A DNA stretch of 64,000 nucleotides. Origin: Schizosaccharomyces osmophilus. Lineage: Eukaryota > Ascomycota > Schizosaccharomycetes > Schizosaccharomycetales > Schizosaccharomycetaceae. The stretch covers positions 2,790,001 to 2,854,000 of the forward strand of contig NC_079238.1 of the NCBI RefSeq assembly GCF_027921745.1, given 5' to 3'. The notes beneath the pieces are model-generated. The model saw only the letters and a list, made by a program, of their open reading frames with translations. It had not been told where the DNA came from and made no database searches. Below, one piece after another: positions 41,669 to 51,110 of the stretch. The position numbers and the translations under genes are program-made. Each line of letters begins with the position of its first letter. Positions within the stretch are counted from its first letter, which is position 1.

Positions 41669-43763
41669 ATGGCGGATTCACCCCGAAATCCGTTTAATTC
41701 TCGATCACAATTGCCTAGGTTTTTAGCAACTGCTCCCAAAAAACCATCGTCTATCCCGGCGCCCAAAAAACCCACTTCTGGTACGCGTACCCTTACATAT
41801 TCTTTACGAGCATCATACTAATCAAACAGAAAAGGATACTACTCGAGTCCAGTCACTTGAATTCGCTTTAGAAAATGCCAAAAATGATTTGAAACAAAAA
41901 GAAATTGAAAATGACCGAGAACGCAATGACTTACTCGCGAAACTAACAGAGGAGCGCGAACAATCAAAGGCCCTTCAAATTCGCGTCTCTTTGCTTGAAA
42001 AAAAAGATTTTGAACGGGAAGCTAATAACGATGAAGTCCTTGAAAGACTCAGATCTGATAATGAGTCACTCGTCCTACAACTTTCAAAAACCAAGTCTGA
42101 TTTTACCCAAGAAACTTCTGCTCTCGGAACTGAACTAGAGAAAACACAGCAAGAATTAAGGAATAAAATCTACAAGATGGAAGATTTCCAACAAAAGAAC
42201 AAGCTTTTTGAAGAGAACGCGTCTCAATTGGAGAGTCGTACTGCCTCCTTGCAAGAACAACTAAACTCAAAGCTTAATGAACTTTTGGATAAAGAGCAAC
42301 AAATGCAAGCTCTTACCAACGAAGTAGAAAAACTCAAAGAATCGGTCGATCACGTTTCTGATTCTTTGGTGTTAAAAGATGCCAACCAAAAGCTCTTAGA
42401 ACGAGTCTCAGAACTGGAAAAGCTTCAGGAAAAGCATCTGTCTATGATTGAACGATTCAATACGAACTCTAGAAACGTTGAAATATTAAATGAAGAAAAA
42501 GCTGATCTCGAGGCTAAGCTATACCAATACGAAGACTACAAAGAGAAGGTCGCTACTCTGAGCGTTGATATTGAAAAAACTCAAGCGGAACTGAATACTT
42601 GGAAAAAGACATTCACGGATATAAATGTCCCAGAGCTTGCCGCAGAAAAATTCAAGACTGTGCAATCCGAAAATAAGGCCCTTACCGAGCGCGTCTCAGA
42701 CCTCACACAACAGCTACTTCAAGAAAGGGACCAGGGACCTCCAATGGTTTTAGACTTAAATAACAAGGTTGCTGACCTTAAGAAAGAAATTGTAGAAATC
42801 AACGAACAGACTCGACGGCTTCAACGTCAGGTATTCTTAGCCAACCAAGAAATAAGTCTTTTGCGCGCAAATTTGAAAAGCTATGATGACGAGGAATCAA
42901 TAATGAATAGCGAAAGTTCTAATCAGAAAAAGCTTGAACGAATTGAGTCGCTTACTAAGTTGATTGATGAGTATAAACTCTTATTTGAGAATTCCAAAAT
43001 TTATAACAACGGCTCTTCCGCAGATGAACAGCCCTTAACTTTAAAACGTCCTCGGGAAGAGGACCAGGACGATGTTGGCTACGTAACGGAGTTGTATCGA
43101 GAAAATCAACATATACAGTTACGGCTACAAGAAAAGCTAAATACCGAAGGATTCCTAAGAGATCAAATCAACGGACTTGAAGTTATTATCGCTGAGCTGA
43201 GGCAAGAAATCATTCAAATGTCAGAACTAAAATCCTCCAGGGTCCTTCAACACAGATCAAATCCTACGCTTAAGCACGAAAGAGTAAAAGCAGAACAGCT
43301 TTACCTTCTTGAAAACGAGAATGAGGGTTACAAGGCGATCTTAGAACAGAGAGATATTCAAACAGTACCGATGGAGTCGCTGGCATTAGCTAATAGGAGA
43401 ACTTTGGAACTTAAGAAGGAACTTTTAGATCGAGATAAAAGGATACAGAGACTGAAAGAGATTTTTTCTGTGAAATCTTTGGAATTTAGAGAGGCAATAT
43501 ATTCTCTCTTTGGCTATAAAATAGAGTTTCTGCCGAATGGAAGTGTCCGCGTTACATCCATGTATTCAAACGAAAGCAACACTGCTTTTGTTTTTGATGG
43601 TGAAACTAGTACAATGAAATTGGTGGGAAAGCCTTCAAGTCCAGATTTCGAGCGATTAGTTAAATTTTGGTGTGATGAACAAAAAACGATACCTGGAATG
43701 CTGGCAGCCTTGACATTGGAATTGATCGACAAAAATGACCACTCTACCTTGAATGAGCAATAG
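41669..43763 (+). CDS. mad1: Spindle checkpoint protein Mad1
   Basis: Mad1 recruits Mad2 to unattached kinetochores and the nuclear pore. Two exons, 41669-41780 and 41830-43763, give 681 aa. The 49-nt intron has donor GTACGC, branch ATACTAATC and acceptor AAACAG. Splicing continues the coiled coil without a break. Residues 1-37 are Pro/Ser-rich, about 40-560 are long heptad coiled coil, and the C-terminal globular head (about 590-675) is the kinetochore-binding RWD-like domain. An RLK motif (R578-L579-K580, IQRLKEIFS), the known Bub1-interaction site, precedes it. The start is uncertain: in-frame ATGs at 41597 and 41570 would add 24 or 33 residues. I chose 41669 for its good context (CCTCCATGG) and typical N-terminus. 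Confidence 0.9.
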
Positions 43764-43950
43764 TGTAATGACAAAATCAATTTATGAAGGAAACCCTTAA
43801 CTATTTTTATAAGGCATTTACACATATGATATAAACTACATTCTCCAAACCGCAACTTTAACTAAATTCCTTTAATTTTATTCAATCAATTCTTCTGATA
43901 TTTTAAGCAGAAGGAATACGACCTTAAAATTGGTTAGCAATGTCATAGAG

Positions 43951-44276
43951 TCAACACACGAGATTGAACTTACTGTAAATCAATTGCTTAGAGGAGTGGT
44001 CCACCTTTTGAATAACACCACGGTCGGCCAAATCTTTGATGGCGATACGAGCAAGAGCACCGTTCATCTTCATACGGTCAACAAGGACAGAGACAGAGAT
44101 GAACTTGAAGGCAGGAACTTCCTTGTTGATACGGTCAATGAGATTCTTGTCAAAGACAGTGGCATGTTGAGCCTTGTCTTTCACTTTTCCTTTAGACCAT
44201 TTCTTCTTGGGTGCCTACATACTGTTAGTCTAGCTGTCAGGTAAACATTTACAACTAAATTCAAGCTTCATACCAT
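43951..44276 (-). CDS. rps2502: 40S ribosomal protein S25 (eS25)
   Basis: eS25 is a small-subunit protein near the E site. Exon 1 is just the start codon (44276-44274); exon 2 is 44214-43951, giving 88 aa. The 59-nt intron starts GTATGA right after ATG, with branch GACTAAC and acceptor TGTAG. The core WSKGKVKDKAQHATVFDK, SVSVLVDRMKMNGALARIAIKDL and RGVIQKVDHSSKQLIY is clearly eS25. Fission yeast has two paralogues; the suffix is from memory. A HomolD box lies 60 bp upstream. It is convergent with mad1 and divergent from trz2. Confidence 0.93.
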
Positions 44277-44335
44277 TTTTACAGTATTTACCAAGGGATT
44301 ACCAGTTAAACATGAGAAGTTTTGACCTTACTATT

Positions 44336-44343
44336 TGTGACTG
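44336..44343 (-). promoter_or_regulatory. HomolD box (CAGTCACA) of the rps25 gene
   Basis: The minus strand reads CAGTCACA exactly, 60 bp upstream of the rps25 ATG. HomolD is the TATA-substitute core promoter of most fission yeast ribosomal-protein genes, bound by Rrn7. Position and orientation fit well. Confidence 0.8.
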
Positions 44344-44454
44344 TTTTATTAAGTAACACTTTACTATTCGGAACAGGTAACAATCATTGGTGAGCCAAGG
44401 TGCCAACAGAGATCCACAGGTTTGTATATTTGGTTACAATTTCTTAGGTATGGT

Positions 44455-46470
44455 ATGAAAAATTTAATTCGCCATAAGTTATGCACTTTATATAGAAAAA
44501 CCCCAATCACAATGTTGGGCCATACTTTACCCTGCAAAGTTGGAACATTTGTGCAATCGCGATGGGTTAGTCAACAAACGGCGCGAAGAAAAGAAAACAG
44601 GAATACAAATCGTATTTCTTTGAACGTGATAAGTTCTGTAGCCGCTGACAATCTGATCGCTCCTTTGTTGTGTGTTACCCTAGATGATAGAAAGTACCTA
44701 ATAGGAAACATGGGGGAATTGATGCAATTGAAGTTTCGAAACCACCCACTCAATTATGGAGGGAAAATATTGCGGTCGTTCATGATGCCTGGAAGTGGCC
44801 AAAAGTACAACCCATGGAGCGCGACTGCTGGCCTTCTAGGTTATGTACAGTCCAGCGAAATAGACACCGTGTTGGATGTGTATGCTCCTTCTAGCATAAC
44901 CTCACTTATTGCTAATTCCAGGAACTTAACTTCAGGCAGTAGCCTAAAATTGAACGTTATACCCTTTCAAGACAAGTTCTCGGAGGATCATGAAAGCTTT
45001 GAGTTTCGCGAAAAGAATTTTTGTACTATAAAAGGAGAAATGTTCCCTTTGTGGTCATACTTGTCTTTCATGACCGTGCCCATCCATGGCACTTTTGATG
45101 CTGTGAAGGCAAAACTCTTAGGTGTCCCTTTCGGAAAGGCTAATGGCTTACTATGCGAAGGGAAATCAGTCTTAGCTAATGACAAAAAAACATGGGTGCA
45201 CCCGGAACAGGTACTGGGTCCTACAAAACCGGCTCAAGGGTTTGTTGTTCTCGGTTGTAGTAGTCCTGCGGCCATAAAAGATCTTTTGCAGTATGTGAAT
45301 GCCTGGGAACACGATATCCCTTCTTGCATTATTCATGTTCTTGATGAAGGAGTTTGGGGCAATGATTACTTAAAGTTTTTGGAGCACCCAATAATGCGAC
45401 ATTCTAAGCATATAATATCGTGTGTAGAGCTTGGAAAAGACACCCCAACATTCAAAAGAAGTAAATCTGTTAATGTGCTGCCTAGTTGCCATGGGTTCTT
45501 GTCAGCTAGCCTTTCGATTCCTCGTAGTCTTCCTGAAAATGTTTTTATACTGGAAGAGGGTTTGAGTTTAGAATTATCGGAACAAAAATGCTTGGTAAAT
45601 AGTGAGCCTACGGAGAATGCCATAGTAGAAACTCACTCTTCTAATGCATTACCGTCTCCTTCCGAAGGTTATGTAGTGGATATTTTGGGGACGAGTGCAA
45701 CGGCTCCAACACTGTATCGGAGCTTAAGCTGCTATTTGATAAATGTGGACAACAGTTTCGTTTTACTAGACTGCGGTGAGGGATCATATTCTCAGCTGAT
45801 ACGGCAATACGGAACTAACATTGACTCTGTATTGAAGCAACTCCGTTTAATTTTTGTTTCCCATATGCATGCTGACCACTGGCTAGGGCTTGTGAATATT
45901 CTCTTAGCCTGGAATAATAGTACTTGTGGTTCAGACTCTAAAATTACCATCGTTTGCCCCCGGTCGCTCCGCTTTTGGGTGTCGAGGGTTTGTGATTCTA
46001 CCAAACTTTCTCAAATTGTGGAACGCATTCGCTTTGTTGATGCTTCCACTGTGCACATGGGAAACAAATACTTCTTGTCACAGGATTTATCTTTATACAC
46101 AGTCCCCTCTATTCATATATATGATTCCCACTCTGTTGTTTTATCTCATAGAAGCAGTGGGAAACTGGTTTATAGTTCTGATACCCGCCCAAATATGAAG
46201 CTAGCGAAGGCAGGGAAAAATGCAGCCGTTTTATTGCATGAAGCCACGTTTGAAGATGATTTACATGAGGAAGCTGTCAATAGATACCATTCGACCATCT
46301 CGGAGGCATTGATGGTTGCGAAGAGAATGCAAGCAAAACAACTAATACTAACACATTTTAGTACTCGTTCTATGGATATTTCTTCTAGTGGTCCTAATTG
46401 GTCTATTTATCCCAAACACAAAACCATTCATGCTCGAGACGGGATGCGTTGGAAGCAATCTACATCTTGA
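44455..46470 (+). CDS. trz2: Long-form tRNase Z, mitochondrial Trz2
   Basis: tRNase Z cleaves 3' trailers from tRNA precursors. The frame is open from a TTG at 44422, but the first ATG is 44455 (671 aa). The N-terminus (KNLIRHKLCTLYRK) is basic and lacks acids, fitting a mitochondrial presequence and the mitochondrial paralogue Trz2. The N-terminal half is the degenerate beta-lactamase domain of long-form enzymes, with an amino-proximal DDRKYLIGNMGE. The C-terminal half is catalytic, with HxHxDH at His470-Asp474-His475 (SHMHADHW) and the downstream YSSDTRP and HEATF metal motifs. I assign Trz2, not nuclear Trz1, from the presequence and locus. Confidence 0.91.
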   Translation: MKNLIRHKLCTLYRKTPITMLGHTLPCKVGTFVQSRWVSQQTARRKENRNTNRISLNVISSVAADNLIAPLLCVTLDDRKYLIGNMGELMQLKFRNHPLNYGGKILRSFMMPGSGQKYNPWSATAGLLGYVQSSEIDTVLDVYAPSSITSLIANSRNLTSGSSLKLNVIPFQDKFSEDHESFEFREKNFCTIKGEMFPLWSYLSFMTVPIHGTFDAVKAKLLGVPFGKANGLLCEGKSVLANDKKTWVHPEQVLGPTKPAQGFVVLGCSSPAAIKDLLQYVNAWEHDIPSCIIHVLDEGVWGNDYLKFLEHPIMRHSKHIISCVELGKDTPTFKRSKSVNVLPSCHGFLSASLSIPRSLPENVFILEEGLSLELSEQKCLVNSEPTENAIVETHSSNALPSPSEGYVVDILGTSATAPTLYRSLSCYLINVDNSFVLLDCGEGSYSQLIRQYGTNIDSVLKQLRLIFVSHMHADHWLGLVNILLAWNNSTCGSDSKITIVCPRSLRFWVSRVCDSTKLSQIVERIRFVDASTVHMGNKYFLSQDLSLYTVPSIHIYDSHSVVLSHRSSGKLVYSSDTRPNMKLAKAGKNAAVLLHEATFEDDLHEEAVNRYHSTISEALMVAKRMQAKQLILTHFSTRSMDISSSGPNWSIYPKHKTIHARDGMRWKQSTS

Positions 46471-47450
46471 TCTGATTATAAAAAACTTTATTTCTTGAAT
46501 CACAGCGGTAGAAGTCTAATAATTTCCCCAAAATTTCCTAAAATGGAGTTGTTTTGCCGTCACTGCTTTGCTGCACTTCATGTATGACACATGGATGATG
46601 CTAAACTGAACATACACTGACTTGGTTCTTTTGTAAAAGCTTGACAGGGAAAGCAAGTGTTTTACCTTACAATTACACACTGTTTTACGCTCGTTTTATA
46701 TCACAAAAAACTGAGACTATGAAGACACGTGTACGATACGTCGACATGCTGCATACCTAATCATTTGGAAGACACCCGACAAACATAATTCCACAAAACT
46801 TCGCTATTTAACTGTTCACTAGCCTAATGGGAATGAATACAAGGAGAGTCATTCCCGTACATAGTCCAACTTTGAAATAATGAAAATCAGTAAATTAAGT
46901 AAAATAAGGAAAACTAGCATCTAATATTTGAAGAAAACATAAAATCATGATGTTCATGAATGTTTGTAGCAATAGAAAATACTTCATCCTGCACTTTGTA
47001 ATTTGATCAAATGGTAGTTCACACAAACGAAAACGTAGGATTGATAAATGGTTAACAAAATAACGATTTTGAAATGGAATTCAATAAGAACAAACAGAAA
47101 CAAACGAATGATGCCAAACGATGGTTTGTTTTCTAGTAGACAGAACTCTCTGCCTACTCAACTTGTTTGTCTAAGATACATGGAAAATTAAACATTTTAT
47201 TCTTATTTATTAGTTCACGTTGCGAATCAGCAATACGCTAGAAAAGACAGCATTAGGTGAACCCAATTTCAAAACTAAAAACGACCAGTTCCCAAAACAA
47301 CCAGTTCAGGAACCAGGAATAGTAGCGTAAAAGATTAATATAGACAACAGGTGATAAAAGGAACAACACTAGATAAGCATAATAACAAATTGTATTAGGC
47401 AAACATTTTGAAAATATACGTATTTACATATAAACATCTGCAGAAGCAGC
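46471..47450. other. Convergent 3' region trz2 / but2
   Basis: The 980-bp AT-rich region between two convergent stops is unusually long for such a pair. I see no tRNA, LTR or coding frame in it. It may contain long 3' UTRs or a non-coding RNA. Confidence 0.4.
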
Positions 47451-48662
47451 TTAATCGTAGTTTGCATTGGAGTAGGCAAACATAGTCATACCAAGACGGG
47501 GGCTGAGAGTATGGACCCAAGACATGGAGGTGTCGGAGTTAGCGGCGGCAATCTCGAAAGTATGAGAGTGACCAGCGCGAGGGCAAGCAATGTTGGTAGA
47601 GTACTCACAGCCATAGTTGGAGCATTGGAAACGAGCAATCTCTTGGAGACGCTGGGGACCCTTGCTGGTGGTTGTTTGCTTCTTGGGGTTACCGGACATG
47701 TTGTAAACAACAAACTCGGCAGGGCCGTTGGAAGAAGAAACGTTCAAGGGGAAGAACTCGTTGTTCAAGCGGACCTCCAAGGCGCAGCTGGTATAGTAGT
47801 ATGAGGAACGACCGTAAGGAAAGTCGAAGGTTTGCAAGACGGATTGGTTCTGGCCATCAGCAGTAGTAACGTGGGGAGTGGTGAAACGTTGCATACGCTT
47901 GTCGGGTGCCTTGTAGTTGTAGTTGTAGATACCGTGAGGCTGAAGACGCTGAGACTTGGGAGGAATGTCAGCAGAGCGGTTAGAGTAGTATTGCTCGGAG
48001 GAAATAGAGGTGTTGGAGAGACCGGTGTATTGTGCGCGGTAGTCAGAGAGGTTGTAGGCAACGGAGTCGATGTCTTCACAGTCAATGCTACGGCCAGCAC
48101 CAACGAAAACTTGAGTACCGCAGTGCATGAAACCCTTACCGGAACGCTTCAAAACATAACCGAAAGGATCCAACTTACCACATTGCTTAGTGGCGGCAAA
48201 ATTGTTGGCAGGCTTGCGTTGAGTCAAGTCAACACGGTGGCTACCATCGTCATGTTGCTTCTTCTTGTAGTCGGTATGGTTGGTGAATTGGATTTCTTGG
48301 TTGTGACCAATGAAAGCAAACTTGTTGCTGTCGGAAGCAAGACGCAAGAAAGATTCCTCGTCAATCATAAAGACAGAGGGATCGACGGCATCGTCCCAAG
48401 GACGGAGGTAGGTCTTTCCGGTGGTGGGAGAGACGTGCCAGACAGTGTAGTCGTAGCCACTCTTCTCACGGAAAGAGAGAATACCAAAGGTGTGGTTAAT
48501 ACCGGCACCGGTGTGGAGGTCAGGAGACTTGTAGGGCTTAGCAGGCTGCGCGTTCGTAGGGACAACACGCTTGGAAAGACCTTCGGCGGGGGCAGCAGAG
48601 CCGCTGGAGACCAAAAGGGAGGCAGAAGCGACCAAAGCAAAGAAAGAGTTAAAAAGTTGCAT
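47451..48662 (-). CDS. but2: But2-family secreted or vacuolar-type protein
   Basis: This 403-aa protein has a signal peptide (about 1-23, FFALVASASLLVSSGSA) and a possible dibasic site (LSKR). The C-terminal half carries the cysteine-containing But2 domain typical of Schizosaccharomyces proteins, with Asn-linked glycosylation sites throughout (NHT, NRS, NVS, NMS). I recall but2 as a gene found through interaction with Uba3/neddylation; the biochemical role is unclear to me. Codon choice is strikingly biased to C- and G-ending optimal codons, unlike neighbours, which implies high expression. It is divergent from rtn1 across 2.4 kb. Confidence 0.82.
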   Translation of the reverse strand: MQLFNSFFALVASASLLVSSGSAAPAEGLSKRVVPTNAQPAKPYKSPDLHTGAGINHTFGILSFREKSGYDYTVWHVSPTTGKTYLRPWDDAVDPSVFMIDEESFLRLASDSNKFAFIGHNQEIQFTNHTDYKKKQHDDGSHRVDLTQRKPANNFAATKQCGKLDPFGYVLKRSGKGFMHCGTQVFVGAGRSIDCEDIDSVAYNLSDYRAQYTGLSNTSISSEQYYSNRSADIPPKSQRLQPHGIYNYNYKAPDKRMQRFTTPHVTTADGQNQSVLQTFDFPYGRSSYYYTSCALEVRLNNEFFPLNVSSSNGPAEFVVYNMSGNPKKQTTTSKGPQRLQEIARFQCSNYGCEYSTNIACPRAGHSHTFEIAAANSDTSMSWVHTLSPRLGMTMFAYSNANYD

Positions 48663-49131
48663 GATGATGAAACAAAAAAGAACAACTAGTAATCCGATGG
48701 AAATGTGAAAACTATCTAAATAGATGGCAAAGATAAGGAAGACAAAAAATAGCTTGTACTAATTTTTAAAAGAAGATAACAAGCAAGTTCTAGGACCTTT
48801 TTCTGATTTTCAAAGAAAACGAGAGAATACCAAGATCAACAGGGATAAAGTTGATAAAGGTAAAAGTAAAAAGTAAAAAGAAGGGGAAAAAGCCTTTTTT
48901 TTAATTTTTTTTTTCTTCAGACTTGAAAATTTCCAAGAGAGATAATCAAGGTAGAAGAGAGAAGGAAAAAACAACCAAAACGAAAAAGAGAAAGACTATA
49001 CTACAACGAGATAGAGAAGGAAGCGATTCCAAATACTAGAAAAGCTACCGGAGCACTGAACCTTTCCTTATTAAAAAAAGTCAACCTCGCTATTTTGGTT
49101 TCAAAAAATCGGAAGAAAGAGGGAGGGAGCC

Positions 49132-49142
49132 TATATATATAT
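49132..49142 (-). promoter_or_regulatory. Probable TATA box of but2
   Basis: An uninterrupted TATATATATA run lies 470 bp upstream of the but2 ATG. If used, but2 has a leader of roughly 400 nt. Only the sequence is seen. Confidence 0.45.
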
Positions 49143-49211
49143 CCGCTTCGTTACTTCCGTGAACGGAGGTATCGGGAGAAAAATAATAATGACAACGGCC
49201 GATCGCGTGAC

Positions 49212-49219
49212 TGACGTAA
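49212..49219 (+). promoter_or_regulatory. CRE-like site TGACGTAA upstream of but2
   Basis: It matches the Atf1-Pcr1 stress-response consensus and lies 70-80 bp beyond the TATA run. A single site is suggestive only. Confidence 0.35.
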
Positions 49220-49394
49220 TCCGAAATTCGGCACTCGTTGGTCGGGATGGAACGAAGTGGAACGCGAATGGTTTCAAAACGGACAGACTATGGATAGTGA
49301 GAGTGGTCGACTCGGGTAGGAGAGATAGCAGAGGTGGTTAGTAGAGGGAGGAGTAATCAGTAGGGAGAGGAGTAGTCGTTTATAGAGAAAAGAG

Positions 49395-49398
<4 letters not shown>

Positions 49399-49425
<27 letters not shown>
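49399..49425. repeat. (GA)n dinucleotide repeat
   Basis: About 13 AG units in a purine-rich strand. Confidence 0.9.
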
Positions 49426-49428
<3 letters not shown>

Positions 49429-49494
49429 GTGGGAATGGCAAGAAGCATTTTCCTATTGAATCTCCTTTTTTTTTTTTTTTTTCTTTTTTTCTTT

Positions 49495-49581
49495 CAGACT
49501 CTTCGAGTCTCTTTTCCAATAGAATGAATAGAATGAAATATCAATTCCAATGGTAAATGAAAAAGAGACTCGAAGAGTCTG
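49495..49581. repeat. Perfect 21-bp inverted repeat, each arm itself a hairpin
   Basis: The left arm 49495-49515 and right arm 49561-49581 are exact reverse complements, separated by 45 bp. Each arm contains its own palindrome AGACTC-TTC-GAGTCT. Poly(T) lies just left (about 49466-49490) and poly(A) just right (about 49585-49598), extending complementarity. It could form a cruciform or be a dyad protein-binding site. No flanking target duplication or transposase is seen. Confidence 0.8.
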
Positions 49582-50041
49582 CAACAAAAAAAAAAAAAGG
49601 TTCAACAGTTTTTGTTCACCTGATCTGTTTCATGTGATAGTCAACCTTCTTTTTGCTGGATAGGGTTGTTCGCTTCCTTGGGACAATCACTTGGGTTGGA
49701 AACCCCCTCCTTTTCCTCAAAACTCACCTCGCCATTCTCCACTCTCGAGCGTTCTCTGTCTCATTAGGGTTTCTCTAGCGCGCTGGTATTGGTGCTGTGT
49801 GGTGTGGTATTTGGAAATAAGAACGAGGTGCAAGAACCTTGTACATGTGATTTGGCGAATGGGAGAATACCGACAGATAGCAGGAATCACTTGAGAGATT
49901 TCAAGACCGAACGAGACCACGAAAAACCGGATACGGTTTAGGTGACAAGCGCCAGCTTGGAAGGAGCGTGAAGAAGTTGATTGGTGAGACAGGCAGGAAG
50001 CTTCAACCAGGCCTGGCCGGTTCAAGGTGGCAGGAAGGCTG

Positions 50042-50068
50042 CAGTAGTAGTAGTAGTAGTAGTAGTAT
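50042..50068. repeat. (TAG)n trinucleotide repeat
   Basis: About eight to nine TAG units, followed to about 50150 by degenerate AGTAG copies. Confidence 0.85.
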
Positions 50069-50527
50069 CCATGGGGAGAAAGTAAGATTCTATCTAGTAG
50101 TAGGAGAAGGGTAGTAACTAGTAGGAAAGTGGTATCAAGTAGAATAGAAATAGAAGAAATACGAAAAGAATACGTTGTAAATTAGAATAATTTGAAGAAA
50201 AAAAAGAAAACCTCTAAAATCGGCAATCCTTATTTCAGTATACACTAGATTTCATTGGAGGTGAAAATTTTTATCTCTTCTAGTGCAGTCTCAGTGTAGC
50301 TGCCGACAGTCAGTCCGTCCTACTGGGAAGAGAGATCGGAACAAGTCGCTAAACCCAAGATCAAAAGTTTTGGTCTTTTTCCCTTTGCATGGTGGTTGGA
50401 GCGACTGTTTCTGTCAAGATACAGAAAAATGGAGATTCATTGCACCATGCAAAATAAAAGAAAAAAAAAAAGAAAAAAGAAAAAAGAAAACGAAAAACGA
50501 AAAAAGACAAATATGGATTAGCAATTT

Positions 50528-50556
50528 CAATTGCACTTGCAATTGCACTTGCAATT
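50528..50556. repeat. 12-bp tandem repeat CAATTGCACTTG
   Basis: There are two full units plus five bases, within a non-coding leader region. Confidence 0.8.
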
Positions 50557-51110
50557 CCTCGTTTTTAGTTTTTATGAATGAAGAAGAGATTGTTATTGTT
50601 TTATCTCAACGATTGCACCGATTCAAAGCAAACATCAAGTCTGTCATTGAAATAAAATACTTTATAGACTCTCACAAACGAATCTACCACGAATTCTCTT
50701 TTCCATCCATCATTACAATTCCAACCCTCTTTTTAAACTTTGCTCCATACTTCTTCTACCACACTTTTTCTCTAACCTGCCCTTCCACCTCTCTCCTTCC
50801 TTCATATTATCATACAACGATATCATACACTCAACAACGATATCACACTTCCCATCATACTAACGAGAGTTCTTTGACCTTCTCTAACGTCATCCTTGAG
50901 CCAACGCCTTTTCATCACCAGCAGCCATTTGTCTTCTTCCAAAAACCTACCGTATCGTCCGCTGATTTAGATTTTGTAAGTTTCTGTTTCTCTTTGCCAT
51001 ATCTAGTTTCGTTGGTTTTGCTTTTACTTAACCACCTGTTTTGTTTCTATTGAATTACTTTTTTCTCCCATTTCCTTTTGTAACTTTTTTGTTCATTTTC
51101 TCCTTGAATC

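Larger units (their letters stand above)
48663..51110. other. 2.4-kb repeat-rich divergent region but2 / rtn1
   Basis: This region holds promoters and probably long leaders of two highly expressed genes. It contains a TATA run at 49132-49142 for but2, a CRE-like site at 49212-49219 and a (GA)n tract at 49399-49425. It also has a 21-bp inverted repeat at 49495-49581 bordered by poly(T) and poly(A), a (TAG)n tract at 50042-50068, an A/G tract at about 50458-50505 and a 12-bp tandem repeat at 50528-50556. The 256-codon frame at 50283-51053 begins at GTG and is low-complexity, so I do not call it a gene. Confidence 0.5.

Noticed and set aside
47832-48689. 285-codon plus-strand open frame antisense to but2
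   Set aside because: but2 codon bias (C/G third bases) removes stops on the opposite strand; the frame is Val/Gly-rich, has no domains, and mirrors but2 exactly.
50283-51053. 256-codon frame upstream of rtn1
   Set aside because: Begins at GTG, includes a Lys-rich A-tract and Phe/Ser/His-rich low complexity, poor codon use; better explained as leader sequence.
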